In this document: in pieces, positions 25,682 to 37,011 of the stretch
How positions within the stretch are numbered: position 1 is the stretch's first letter
Layout of the letters: the number at the start of each line of letters is the position of its first letter
Made by a program: the position numbers and the translations under genes
From: Dipteris shenzhenensis
Taxonomy: Eukaryota > Polypodiophyta > Polypodiopsida > Gleicheniales
Strand: one strand, 5' to 3'
Assembly: GCA_047967505.1 (NCBI GenBank)
Contig: CM106539.1
Length of the DNA: 64,000 nucleotides
Notes under the pieces: model-generated
What the model was told of the DNA's origin: nothing
The model's input: the letters and a program-made list of their open reading frames with translations, nothing else
Databases searched by the model: none

Positions 25682-26004
25682 ATCCTTTCAGGCACAATTG
25701 TTTTTAAGCAACTTTGCCTCATTAAAAACAACATCTCGGTTGCGCACAACTCTTTTGAGCTGAGGTAACCAAATCTTGTAGCCTATTTCACCTTCTTCAC
25801 CATATCCCATGAAGAGGCCTTTAATGGACTTTGCATCCAACTTACTCCTCAACTCACGTCTTATATGCACAAACGCTTTGCAACCAAAGACACATAAGTG
25901 ATCATTTGAAGCAGGTTTGCTAGACCAAACCTGCTTCATATGAAGCAGGTTTGCCAGACCAAACCTCTTCAGGGATGTCATCTTTCAAGGAAGGAATGTA
26001 TTCC

Positions 26005-26310
26005 TTTGCCTTCGACCCTCTGCATAGGCCCAATAAGCTCTCCCACCATGAAGATTTTTTCGAAGGTTCGGGAATAGGTGGTTGATTGTCCCTGACTTGG
26101 TGTGGTGGGGTTGCTTCTATGTGGCGATTGAGCTTCTCAATAAGCTCCTCCAATTGAGCATTAGAAAATGGGCTCTTCATCGAAGCCTTACTAGTCCCAA
26201 GAGCCCTCACTAGTACTCTCCCCCTTATCATTCCTTTTCAAAGATGACGAAGGGCTTCCCTCTGCTTCACTTGACGGCCCTCCCAGCCAGGAGTTAAAGC
26301 CTAATTTGTG
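26005..26310 (-). other. foreign segment inside copia D integrase
   Basis: Copia D integrase coding breaks off after AIHICDRR and resumes at SLKDDIPEEVW. The intervening 300 bp on the minus strand is open for about 90 codons (NAQLEELIEKLNRHIEAT, PPIPEPSKKSSWWESLLG) and does not look like integrase. It could be captured host sequence or another retroelement's gag. I do not recognise it. Confidence 0.4.
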
Positions 26311-27584
26311 TCCGACCTTCGATCACATATATGTATAGCAGTTTTTAGAGCTTCTCCCCAAAATCCACGAGGGAGACTAGTTGTGGATAGCATACATCTC
26401 ACCCTCTCACATAGAGTCCTATTATATCTTTCAGCCACACCATTAGAAGAGGGGTTGTATGGAACAGTAAGCTCCCTCTTGATGTCCAAATTTTCAAAAA
26501 CTTCTTAAATTCAGTACTTTGTGAACTCCCCTCCATTATCCGTAAGCAAGCATTTTAGCTTTTTACCTACTTAGGTGGTCACAAATGCATGGAACTTCTT
26601 ACACGTAGCAAAGGCTTCATCCTTTGACTTAAGAAAATAAACCCAAATTTTTCTAGAATGATCATCCAAAAAAGAAATAAAGTAGTGTGCACCCCCCATA
26701 GATTTGGTAAGCATGCTACAAACATCAGAATGTACAAGATCAAGCACATTAGATTTGTGAAAGACACCGGAGTAATAAGAACTCTTCACTTGCTTACCAT
26801 ATTGACATTCATTACAAAATTCAAGCTTTGTTCCCTTAGCATCAAGCTTATTCAAATTACAAAGCTTAGTAAGGCCTTTTTGGCTCATATGGCCAAGCCT
26901 CTTATGCCACAACTCCATGTGTGAGTTAAATTTCAACCAAAGCAATAAATTTTCCCAACAAGGCTTTTCCATGCAAGATTAAAATGTTCCTTTCTTTGTA
27001 CCTTTCACAATCAACCTTAAGCCTTTGGTCATCTTGCATGATCCTTTCTCAAACAAAACGTTGTAACCATGCATATCCATCTGGCCAACGGAAAGCAAAC
27101 TTTTCTTGATTTCTGACACATATCTAACATTATACAAGACAAGCCCATTTGTGCCATATATAGAAATATGCACAGTTTCAATACCCTCAATGGAATATGC
27201 ATGATTGTTTGCAAGGTATACACGACCATGGGCTGCCTGCATCAAAAGTAGAGAAACACTCCTTGATAGGAGTCACACGAAACGAAGCACCGGAATCGAC
27301 TATCCAAGTCTGGCATAATGCATCATTAACAGTCAATAAAGCATCAATTAGATCACTCTTGGTGATCTGCATATCCTATGTATGAACATTGAGAGAGGCA
27401 TCAAGCTCATAAGCATCATCAGCTGACAAAGTGGCACATAAGATGTCTTATACATCTGACAACTCCTCAATAATAACACTGAGGCCACATTGGCCTTCTC
27501 TTTGTCCCTTGAGCTGTATTCTCCTTCTTCTCTTTTTTATTGTCTCCACCACTAACCATGTCATGTTATTGTGGTAAACCGTCT

Positions 27585-28083
27585 TGATTCAAAGAAGCAC
27601 TCGACAAACTTGACACTAAGAAATGGCACAAAGCCATGCTGTGAGAGATGAATTCTCTGAATAAAAATGGCACTTGGGACTTGGTGCAATTACCAAAAGG
27701 GTAAAAAGTCTTGCCATGCAAATGGGTTTACAAAATAAAAGTTACTTAAGGATTCTTGCCAAAGTACAAAGCATTTTGGTTGCTAAGGGATACAAGCAAG
27801 AACATAGCATCGATTTCGATGAGATTCTTTCCCATAGTTAAAATGACTACTTTGTGAACCATTTTGGACTTGGTTGCAAGTGAAGATATGAAACTCATAC
27901 AAATGGACGTAAAAACTATGTTTTTACATGGTAATCTACATGAGAACATATATATGTGACAACCAAAGTGTTTTGTTACAACTAGGACTAAGGAAATGGT
28001 GTGTAAACTCAAAAAAAGCTTGTATAGTCTAAAATAAGTGCCACGTGAATGGTATCATAAGTTTGATGCATTCATGCAATCTC
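27585..28083 (+). pseudogene. copia RT relic
   Basis: Plus-strand frame with KKWHKAML, EMNSLNKNGTWDLVQLPKG, KWVYKIK, then MKLIQMDVKTMFLHGNLHE and CKLKKSLYSLK. This is the first half of a copia RT with several in-frame stops and one shift. It faces copia D head to head and is cut at about 28083, before the YVDD site. Confidence 0.85.
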
Positions 28084-28635
28084 AAGGTCATGTAAGAAGC
28101 CAATAGGATCACTGCTTATACACACGAAGAAGGCAACAAATGGTAGTCTTCTATAGAGTCCAATGGGTGTAGAGAAGAGTGAGTCGGTGAGGAAGTGTGA
28201 AGGTTTGAGCAGGTTTGTGCACCAAACACAGAGGAAGAAAGAAAGTCGGCACTCCTTAAGATTTTCAATGTGAGTGTTATGTTTTGCACTCACTACTTTA
28301 ATTTTATGAAAACTTAGGGTACACGTGTCCGGACGTCCAGCCGCAGACACATGCCAAAGTGAGTGTGAGTGTGTGAGTGTGAGTGTGTGTGTGTGTATAT
28401 GTACACACACACACACTCACACTCACACACACACACACACTTTATATAGTGTGTGTGTGTGTGTTTATATGTACACACTTTACATATGTGACAAGGGGCT
28501 CAACAACACCTTTACCCCCAACCACCTCCCACTTAAAGATCTTGTTGAGCGATCTTGTAGGCATGTGTGTGTGAGAATCATCAAACTCAAACAAATCAAG
28601 ACAATACATATGAGGGATTTTCTTGTGTTTTGATC
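28084..28635 (-). repeat. LTR-like sequence with (TG/CA)n tracts
   Basis: Ends on the plus strand with caacaccttta followed by a pyrimidine run and acctcccac, like the 3' LTR junction of copia D in minus orientation. It contains alternating (TG)n and (CA)n tracts at 28361-28470 that can pair with each other. The sequence from 28520 to 28635 reads as a few codons before a polypurine tract. It is probably a 3' LTR fragment of a copia D relative. Confidence 0.5.
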
Positions 28636-29281
28636 TTTTTTTTTTCTTGAAAAGATCCTTCTATTAGTTAACAAACATCCATAGGGCTACAACACCTCCG
28701 AAGAGAGGATACAAAATGGGAGACTCTCCCAGCTGAGAAGGGGATACACAAGCGAGGTCAAGTCAGGAGATGGGGGGTGGGAATAGCAACACTGGTGGTC
28801 GGTAATGCCATCAAGGGACCCCTCGCTCGATAGAGAAAAAGGGGCCCGAACTCTAGAGTCGAAGGAAGGCCTGCCGGCGCTTCTTCATACAATCCGAACC
28901 ACCCTGCATCTGGTCAAACTGGCCTCGAAGGGTATATACAAGCTCTAGCCAGAGGTCACCCACTGTCTCAGCTGGAGGAACTGCTCTGGCCTCAAAGATG
29001 CGGAAGCAGCAGCCCGGCCATATGAACCACAGTGTCAGATAGCTGAGAACTGTCTACCTCTTATCTCCAGTCCTGAAGAGTCACCTCCAAGGCTGGTCGT
29101 AACCGAGGTCGACCATCCTGAATCTCAATCATCAAGCTGACTGACTCTATCTCATACTGAACTGCTAGGCCTGTGAGGATGTACCAAGTTGCGGAGCCCC
29201 ACGTAAACTGGCTGGCTGTACTAACTGTGGGGAGCAAACGGAGGACTCGCAACCAGATCTGCTGTGCCATGGGGCAGTCCC

Positions 29282-29607
29282 TGATAAGAAACTGAATGAG
29301 ACCGCCACTAAGTCTAGGGCTACATGAGATTAGTGTAACAATCATGGAGGATTGAACCATACAGAAAATCCATAACAGGGAGACAACAACGTAGGCAACA
29401 CTCAACAATGTATTCCAATGCTTGATAAACAATACAATGATAGACCTCTTATATAGAGAGTCTCAAGGCATAAGCCTACTGTGTGGCATCCTCTGATCCA
29501 CATCCATCTTGTGGTGACCAATGTCCCACATCCATTCATGTAGTCCACATCCTTTTGTGTGGCTACCAACACAATATCCCAACAATTGGACATTGCACAT
29601 TTCAACA
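29282..29607 (-). repeat. 3' LTR of the non-autonomous element
   Basis: 326 bp, minus-strand start TGTTGAAATGTGC and end TTTCTTATCA. Contains ttatatagag, the likely TATA box on the minus strand as ctctatataagag. Confidence 0.95.
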
Positions 29608-30723
29608 CCCCTCCTCAATGTACAATCATATGTGACCATCGCCCAATGATTTGGCATTGCCAAACTCACTCTCTCAACACTCCCCCTCAATGACAAATTT
29701 GGAGTGTACAACCACGTGCGTGTGCATGTGTCTACCAATCTAGACACCTAACATCCACTTTACACACCATGCTGTGCGAGCGGGACACCCAAGTGCTTTT
29801 TAGACACCCCATGTGTCAAGGAGAAGGAACAACCCAAGTAGTGCATCATCAATGTACACTACTCCTGCACACCACAATCAAATATCTTTTAGAGCACTCG
29901 TGGGCTCGGGCAGAGGACCCTCATAAACATGGGTGAGAGAAAATTACATCCATTTTATGCCAATGCAAGGGCAGGGCACCCACAGTAATCTCAGTCATAG
30001 TACAACATATCCATGATTTGCCATACAAGACAATGCTGCGCCAATTTTTCAAGGTGTAAGAAAAAATTTTCTTGTACAAAAGTGACATTTAAGGTGCATA
30101 AAGTAAGGATAATGTGCATGTGGCTATAATAGGTAGGGTTCCAACCCTAAGGACTTTGGCTCCATGTTTGTAATCGTCTACCATCAATCTTTTTCCTGCT
30201 GCAGCTGCTCTCGTGCCGTCATGTCGAGTTCTCCTTCAATCTGTGGTTATGCTCTTCTTCAGCGACCCTTCTTCAGTGCCTTTCTCATAGCTTACACTTC
30301 TCTTTACTTCTTTCTTGCAAGATCTGTGCGAGGAGCTCCCTCCTGCAATGTAGAAGGGCGCCTGCATTTCCCCATCCATGGCTCCTCAGTAGCTCCTCGA
30401 CAGTAGCTGGTGGGATACTATCAACAACTCTACCTCCCTGCAAGATGGTGTCTATTTCACTCTTTGCTCGGCTTACGCTTTGGTCGGTGCTGCTGCCTTC
30501 GTTCCTCTTTTCTACAGATCGTCACATGTTCTTGTGATGTTGAATGTCATTCAGCTGCTCTCCCTGGGCTTCTACAAGCACAACCATGTCGAGAAAGATT
30601 TGATGCAGCTCCTTGTGTTGCTTCGGCTACTTTCTGCTACTGTTGTGAATCGATACAAGATGCGCTCTGATATCAAGTCGTATAATCTCTCCGGAATGGG
30701 CTATGTAGCTTCGTTCCTACAAC

Positions 30724-30957
30724 TCAATGATGACAGCAGCTTCCTCCTTGGGCAGCTTCAATCTTCACTACGACCTCCAATTTTTTTCCTTCGAGGCACT
30801 TTCTTTGCTCCCGTAGCATAAGAAGCTCCTCCTGTAGCTCTTCCGTCTTCCTCTCGAAGTCCTTCATTTGCTTCAAGACCTGTTCTTTTTCTCCGACCAG
30901 CGTGTCCTTCTCTTCTTCAAACTTTGCAAAATGTTCTTTAAGCAATGCAATCTCCTC
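30724..30957 (-). CDS. short coiled-coil ORF in the non-autonomous element
   Basis: About 78 codons, open from a stop at 30958 to 30724, with strongly charged helical sequence (EEEKDTLVGEKEQVLKQM, TEELQEELLMLREQRKCLE). Leucines recur at heptad-like spacing, which suggests a coiled coil. It has no ATG of its own in frame; upstream of the stop the same frame is open for about 20 more codons. It is the only part of the interior with protein-like composition. It does not resemble gag. It may be the remnant of a longer protein. Confidence 0.35.
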   Translation of the reverse strand, partial: EEIALLKEHFAKFEEEKDTLVGEKEQVLKQMKDFERKTEELQEELLMLREQRKCLEGKKLEVVVKIEAAQGGSCCHH

Positions 30958-31218
30958 CTAGCAACAATCTTCTTTTGCATCTTCCATAAGCAGCAACATC
31001 TTTTGCAGCAACAACCTGCATCAGTCTTCTTTTCTCATAGTAGAAAACTTCAATTCAAGTCTGGCTCTTTCATGGGCTACTCCAAATCTGGCAAAGGCAT
31101 AATCTCACACAAAACTCTCCCTAATGATAGAGTGTTGCCATTGATTTTCTCTATACAAAAGACATGAAAGAAAACACACTAATCTGCCTAAGCTTGTGGA
31201 CTACCAGCTCTGATACCA

Positions 31219-31578
31219 TGATAAGAAACTGAATGAGACCGCCACTAAGCCTAGGGCTACATGAGATTAGTGTAACAATCATGGAGGATTGAACCATACA
31301 AGAAAATCCATAATGGGGAGACAACAACGTAGGCAACACTCAACAATGTATTCCAATGCTTGATAAACAATACAATGATAGACCTCTTATATAGAGAGTC
31401 TCAAGGCATAAGCCTACTGTGTGGCATCCTCTAATCCACATCCATCTTGTGGTGACCAATGTCCCACATCCATTCATGTAGTCCACATCCTCTTGTGTGG
31501 CTACCATAATTCCCACAAACATACCCCTCTAGGGTACCAACACAATATCCCAACAATTGGACATTGCACATTTCAATA
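31219..31578 (-). repeat. 5' LTR of the non-autonomous element
   Basis: 360 bp, aligned end to end with the left LTR apart from a short inserted stretch. Its first bases are TATTGAA instead of TGTTGAA, one transition at the terminus. It carries the promoter that would drive the element (ctctatataagag on the minus strand near 31388). Confidence 0.95.
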
Positions 31579-31962
31579 GTCCCAGAGGCAATGCTGCTCC
31601 CTGTGATGCCCGCGAGCTGTGCAAGCAACAGGGTGACCACTATGCTCCAACTAGCTGCCCACTACATAGCCCTATGCGCGATCAACCACTAGAAAAGAGT
31701 AGCCCTCCTCGGGTGGCGGCTACCCCAAAGGCAGGCCACGGGACCAAAAATCTGTCAAGAACTCCTTGGAGAGCCCCTCACTGTGCCAATGACCTGCCAC
31801 TACTGGAGGAGCCTCTCTGCGCATTGACAAGATGTGTCTGCCCAATCGGTCTGTGTACTGAAAGAAAGGGCTCTCATTGAGCCCACACCCATGTGACTCA
31901 AGAGATAAGAGAGGCCCACTCCCATAAAAAATAAAAAGATATTCATAAACCATGCTTTTCAT

Positions 31963-32730
31963 TGTAAATAGTGATTAGGAGATACTCCTAATAAGAGGTC
32001 TTCTCACCTATAAATAGAGCCCCTCATCCTTGTAAAAAGAAGAGAGAGCAAGAGAGAGAGACATACACATAGCCACGAAGCTACAAGCCACATAGCACTC
32101 TTTGGTGCATAGAGAACCTTTCATTAGCCCTACCACTGAGAGGTTGTGAGTGTATTTGCATCCCTCCATTGAGGTTGTATCTCACTCTTTCACATCAATC
32201 AAGTTGGTAGTTTGGGTGTCATCAGTGCGTGAGGACTTCGACCATTGTCTCCTATAAACACTTTCGAAATGATGCTTTGAAGGAGGTTTGTTCATTTGAT
32301 ACAGTGTGTATTGATGCATTGCTTTATTATTTCATTGTAAGAGGGTGTGGTACGGTGAGAGGGCTCTCGTAACCCTAAGACAATGTATTGATTTGCAACA
32401 ATATCAAGTTTAAAGGTTGTTTTCATCCTCATTCAAAGTTCTTTTGTGTGTCTTACTAGTACTGAAAGCTAAAGTAAGAACACCTTGTGTGATCATTCTG
32501 CTGTGGTTGTCATGTTGATTTGCACTCGTGTGTTTGTTTAGTGATTTAAGATCTCCAGTGCATCCTAGTTCGCATAAAATCTAGGTGGTGCCCCTTTGTT
32601 TAGTTAGGGTTAGGCTGTGGGTTTGTTGCTTTCTTTTGCTCTTATTGCGCCCCAGCCTTATTAAGCAGCACGGGAGCCTTGAAGGGTGCTTAGAGGCCGC
32701 TCTTCTTGACGCCTGCCCTGAACCGCCTCA
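31963..32730 (+). repeat. 5' LTR of the Tat-type gypsy element
   Basis: Begins TGTAAATAGTG and ends ACCGCCTCA, about 768 bp. The left edge is inferred from the promoter position and the end of LINE coding. A TATA box TATAAATAG lies at 32009-32017, with (GA)n immediately downstream. Confidence 0.65.
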
Positions 32731-32732
32731 AT

Positions 32733-32752
32733 TTTGGTGCCCCCACTGATGA
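32733..32752 (+). other. primer binding site of the gypsy element
   Basis: TTGGTGCCCCCACTGATGAG follows the LTR by two to three bases. It resembles the TTGGCGCCCACCGTGGGG-type primer site of plant Tat elements. The matching tRNA was not determined. Confidence 0.55.
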
Positions 32753-33169
32753 GGACGAGCGGTTTTTGTTTGGCATAAGCAAGGTAAGACTCCAAAACCT
32801 ACTTTCTCTTCATGAACAATCCTCCACCTCCTAATCCTAATGCAATTCAATTTCATGAATTTCATTGGGTGCAAGCAATTAGGATAAATGTTCACATTGA
32901 TAGGAAAATATTTTTCCAGCAACGTATTGTATTTCTTTTTGGTGCAAAGAGATTAAGGGAGATTCTACAATCACCCGAGCCTATTATACTCCCAATTCTA
33001 GACTACAGTTTCTCATTTGATGTGCATATTTTTATCTTATTTTAGTTAAGATTCATAAGCTAAGAAGATTTGTGTCGTAGGTTAATTCCTTCAACTAGGC
33101 CTACACATAGCTGTGTTGCATTGAATTGTTACTTGTGTGCAATTACATTTGTGTTTTTTTCCTTAAAAC

Positions 33170-34026
33170 ATGGAGACCACTAGGCAAATGAGTGGCTATC
33201 CTTTATTTTTTGGTGAACTTGGTGAGGATGCTGAGTTATTTTTGGCAACTTTCGCATGGCATTGCACATAAAGAAGGTGGTAGGGGATCAAGATTGCCGA
33301 GCAATGTTTGAAGTAGTGCTTAGAAAGGATGCTAAGACCTGGTTCAAATCTCTACCTGCTGAGGTTAAGAGGAGCTACTAACAAGTTAAGAAACGTTTCA
33401 AGGAATACTTTTATAAGCCTAAGAACACCCAAAAACTCTGGCAAGACATAGTCTCACACAAACGAAAAGACCTAGATGACTATCACACGTACAAGCAAGA
33501 ATTTCTACGTCTTTGTGCTGTGTGGATAAGAAACATTGATAACCCTGGGGATGGTGCCGAGTTCTTAAAGAAGGAGAGATTCATAGCAGGCTTATTTCCA
33601 ACCCTTAAGGTAAAGGTAGAATCAGGAGCACCTAGCACCTATGATGATGCTGAGACAAGGGCCACTAAAAAGTATAGGAAACTCAAGTGCATACAAGGAG
33701 AACCCCCTATTGAGGATCCTAAACCTAGGAAAACACCACTTTCACAAAGAGAGCTACCAGAGGTGACTGTTGAGGTGATTGAGAGGCTAAATGAGTCATT
33801 GAGTAACTTATCAATTCACCTCGTGCAAACTATAGGTCCAAAGGGTCAAACAAAGAAAGCTGAGGAACGAGAGCGACGACCTAGGAAAGTTCTACAATGT
33901 TGGAATTGTTTGTCACAAAGTGACAATGGATGAAGAAAGAAGTTAAGGGAGACCAAGGAAGCCAAGAGGAGCCGACGCCGCATCAATCTCCAAGACTTTC
34001 CTCTTGGGCATGGTATGGCTCCATAA
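33170..34026 (+). pseudogene. gypsy gag
   Basis: ATG 33170 starts METTRQMSGYPLFFGEL. After a one-base loss near 33254 the frame continues through the retrotransposon gag domain (KDAKTWFKSLPAEV, then FKEYFYKPKNTQKLW and YKQEFLRLCAVW) to a partial zinc knuckle (CWNC, about 33898). Stops: TAA 33379-33381, TGA 33931-33933 and TAA 34024-34026. Only the first half of the zinc knuckle is recognisable. Confidence 0.85.
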
Positions 34027-34032
34027 AACCTT

Positions 34033-37011
34033 ATGGAAGACATGAGAGGTAAGGGTCCTGACATTTCTTGGCACCAATTTTTAGCCCTTTGTCCACAAGT
34101 TAGAAGGGACTTAACGAAGGCAATTAGCGCTAGGCGAAAAACAAAAGAGAATGTTCCTGTGGTCAAAATTTCACAAGCTGAAATGCATGAGGACATTACA
34201 CCTGTGCTAGATTGTTACATAAAAGGAAAGCTAGTTAGAAAGGGTCTAGTGGATGGGGGTGCACAAATTTGCATCATGAGAGAGGGATCATGCAAAGACT
34301 AGGTATGCACATTCATGAGACACCAGAAATCAAAGCCAAAATGGCAAACAATAGCAAAGCTAGATGCCTAGGAGTTTGTAAGAACATTTCTGTGGAGGCT
34401 TTTAGCATCAAAAATGCTGTTGACCTCTATGTTATGTCTACCAAGGGAAATGGCTATCCATTTATCCTAGGTAGTAGACCATGGCTAATGAAAATGTGAG
34501 CTTTGCAGGATTGGGAAAGTGGAAAGTTGATTTGTAGGAACGACAATGACAAGAAGGTTGTCTTTGACATGAAGGAGCAACGTCAAGAAAACATCGAAGA
34601 AGAATCCTCTCAGGATGAGAGCAAAGAAGATTGGATTAACGAGGACACCTCAAAAAATGAAAGTAGTGGTAGCACTACAGAGGAAGAGTCCTCCATTGAA
34701 GTCATGGGGGTAAGATTTAGGTCAAACAACCATGAACCAACATGCCAAGGTTTCGAGGAAATAGGATCCCAAGAAATCCAGAGTGTGCATGATGAAGAGA
34801 TGTTAGATGGTATGTTGTCTAAAACACTTACATGGGAGGAAAAAGAGGAATTTAAATGTGTATTGAGGAAGTTTCCTAGGCTTTTTGCTAAAGACTACAC
34901 AGATGTGCGTGGCGTGGAGGCCATTCAACATAAGATCGATCTAAAGTCCGAGGCTACACCTAAGGCACAAAAGCTACGGAGGCTGGGAGTAATCAAGGAA
35001 CAAGCCCTACTCAAAGAGGTGAGGAAGCTTCTAGTGGTAGGGTTCATCTATCCGGTGGAAAACTCAGAATGGGTCTCTCCATCCAGTGGTAGTAACTCCA
35101 AAGAAGAATGGCAAATGGAGGGTGTGTGTTGACTATCGGCCACTCAATGAGGCAACAAAGCGAGATCATTTTCCTCTTCCATTTCAAGATGAAATTCTAA
35201 ATGAAGTGGCTGGTCATGAGAAGTATACTGTCTGTGATGGCTACTCAGGTTACTTTCAAATAAGGATTGCAGAAGAAGATCAAAAGAAAACCACCTTCAT
35301 CACTCCCTGGGGTTGCTATGCTTTTAGGGTCATGCCTTTTGGCTTGACTAATGCTCCAGCAACCTTTCAACGCTTTATAAATATGGTGTTTCAAGCATTT
35401 TTTGGGAAGTCCATTCAGGTTTTCATTGATGACTTTTGTATCTATAGTTCTAAATCTTTGCATCTTCAAAAGGTGGAAGAAGGTTTGAAGAGGCTCTATG
35501 ATTTGGGAGGACAACTCAACCCTGACAAATGCCACATTGGAGAGGATGAGGTGATCCTTCTTGGACATAAGGTTTCCTACAAAGGCATCGAGGTGGATCC
35601 CTCTAAGGCCAAGGCACTCATTGATCTACCTTCATCAACGAGTCTCAAGGAGGTTATTTTATTCATTCAAAAGGTGAAGTATATGTCACGATTTATTCAC
35701 CTAGCCTCAGAGTTACTTCATCCCTTGCAAAAATTGACACAAGAAGTGGAATTCACATGGTCAAATGAGCTTGATGAGTACTTTTGTAGCATCAAGATGG
35801 TGTTGTCTGAGTTACCAACACTCATGCCTCCTTGTTGGAAATACACATTCTTTGTTAACTCTAGTGTTGGAAAAGAAACAGCTGGTGCAGTTTTATTACA
35901 ATAGGATCCTCACAGCACGAGGATGCAACCTATCTACTTTGCTAGTAGGGTCATGAATGCTTTGGAGAAAGGCTATACTGAAGCAGAACTCATGATGCTT
36001 GCCCTCATCTTTGCAGTGAGGAAATTTAGGTCCTACCTATTACCCAAACCTTTTGTAATCCTCACAATAGAAAACTTGTTTCCTTGGGTATTATCTCACA
36101 TGACCATCAGTGCTAGAATCACAAAATGGGTGATGGAATTGCAAGAGTTCCAATATTCTTTTAAGGTAGAAGATAGCATGCGTGCAAAACTTGCAAGGAT
36201 TCTCACTTACAGAGTACACAAGAAGGAGATCAAACTACTAGAGGTGAAGACCATACCATTGTCCCCACCAAAAAGTATACCTAATGCATTCACCTTATTC
36301 TTTGATGGAGCTTTTAGACGAGTCACAGGTAAAGCAGGGGGAGGGCTAGTGCTACTCGACCCAAATGGCGAAGTGGTAATGAAAGAGCAGGTCAATTTGC
36401 CAACGTCTACTAGCAACAATGAAGCAGAGTACGACATACTTCTCCACGGCTTGAAGATGTGCTTGGATCAAAAGATACAACGTCTTATGGTAAAAGGGGA
36501 TGCACTTCTCATTGCGAAGCAGATTTTGGGCATTTGGGCATGCAAGAATGAAAGACTAAAGCAAAAGGTTCATGCCATCTACAGATTGTTTAATCAGTTT
36601 GAAGAGGTGCAATTGTATCATATTCCTAGGAAACAGAATGAAGATGTTGATTTACTTGCACAAAAAGCAATTGCGTGTGTTGAAAAAGAAGTGCAGGTTA
36701 TCATGGTGGCAGCCACAATCAAGCAACCAAGGCACCATGGAAAGGAGTCATTACCTCCCATTGTCAGCTACATTTTGGAGGGGGAGTTCCCACCTGATCT
36801 TATAAGGTCAGAAAAGAAGAGGCTCATAAAAAAGGCAAGCTCTTTTTTGTTCCTAGAAGGTGCCCTTTACCAACGAGGAAAGGACCAAGTGTGTAGAAGA
36901 GTACCCACTACTCACGAAATTCCATCCATTTTACATAGTTTACATGAAGAAGCTTGTGGTGGTCATTTTGCATTTCTTCGACATCGTTTCAAGAACTATA
37001 AGTTATTACAG
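34033..37011 (+). pseudogene. gypsy pol: protease, RT, RNase H, second RNase H
   Basis: Protease active site is LVDGGAQICIM with DGG in place of DTG/DSG, then FILGSRPWL. RT begins about 35040 after a shift near 35090: KKNGKWRVCVDYRPLN, VMPFGLTNAPATFQR, FIDDFCIYS (F-I-D-D site). RNase H 1 is about 35780-36180. A second RNase H starts at TLFFDGAFRR (about 36295), with SNNEAEYDILLHGL, KGDALLIAKQI and PRKQNEDVDLLAQKA. Two RNase H domains in this order mark the Tat clade. Lesions: a shift near 34290, TGA 34497-34499, a shift near 35090 and TAG 35902-35904. Confidence 0.92.

Larger units (their letters stand above)
23169..27400 (-). mobile_element. Ty1/copia retrotransposon D
   Basis: A minus-strand copia element of another lineage, running from protease near 27370 to RNase H near 23540 and a 3' LTR. 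Gag, primer site and 5' LTR are missing. It carries a 247-bp MITE (25435-25681) and a roughly 300-bp foreign segment in integrase (about 26005-26310). Confidence 0.85.
23508..27400 (-). pseudogene. copia D pol (protease to RNase H), broken
   Basis: In order on the minus strand: protease WIVDSGASFRVTP (about 27310), GAG-pre-integrase ELWHKRLGHMSQKG and CNECQYGK (about 26900-26800), integrase core HSDV, FLDDHSRKIWVYF, then SSNGVAERYNRTL, spacer VFGCKAFVHIRREL (about 25880), RT with NKWVYKIKT, YKARLVAKGYAQTKG, LYGLKQASKQWYKKF, LYVDDMLLA (about 24490), and RNase H with RPDIAHVVG, DARKSTSGYV, and TKHIDMRYYFIREV (about 23670). Numerous frameshifts and stops. DDM in YVDDMLLA is intact. Confidence 0.9.
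29282..31578 (-). mobile_element. complete non-autonomous LTR retrotransposon
   Basis: Two LTRs (29282-29607 and 31219-31578), primer site (complement of TGGTATCAGAGC at 31207-31218), polypurine tract (complement cccctcctc at 29608-29616) and an exact GTCCC target duplication (29277-29281 and 31579-31583) define a complete 2.3-kb element. The 1.6-kb interior has no protease, integrase or RT. It is therefore a TRIM/LARD-like element mobilised by a partner. The LTRs are nearly identical except for a ~32-bp insertion in the right LTR (about 31506-31538), so it is young compared with its neighbours. Confidence 0.95.
28636..31962 (-). pseudogene. LINE 3' end, split by an LTR element
   Basis: On the minus strand a LINE ORF2 C-terminus can be followed from about 31962 to 31584 and again from 29281 to about 28700. 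Across the insertion point the zinc-binding CTAR-x-HHREQHCLWDCP followed by MAQQIWLRVLRLL reads through. The plus-strand T-run at 28637-28648 is the poly(A) tail of the element. It is 5'-truncated, as most LINE copies are. A complete non-autonomous LTR element (29282-31578) sits in it with a GTCCC target duplication. Confidence 0.75.
31963..37011 (+). mobile_element. Ty3/gypsy (Tat-type) retrotransposon, 3'-truncated
   Basis: 5' LTR, primer site, gag, protease, RT, RNase H and a second, archaeal-type RNase H in the order typical of the Tat/Ogre/Retand clade. It breaks off at about 37011 just after the integrase zinc motif begins (HEEACGGHF). The 3' LTR is missing. It starts exactly where the minus-strand LINE ends. 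Confidence 0.9.

Noticed and set aside
28361-28470. CRISPR-like or direct-repeat array
   Set aside because: It is a plain (TG/CA)n microsatellite inside LTR-like sequence; the organism is a eukaryote.
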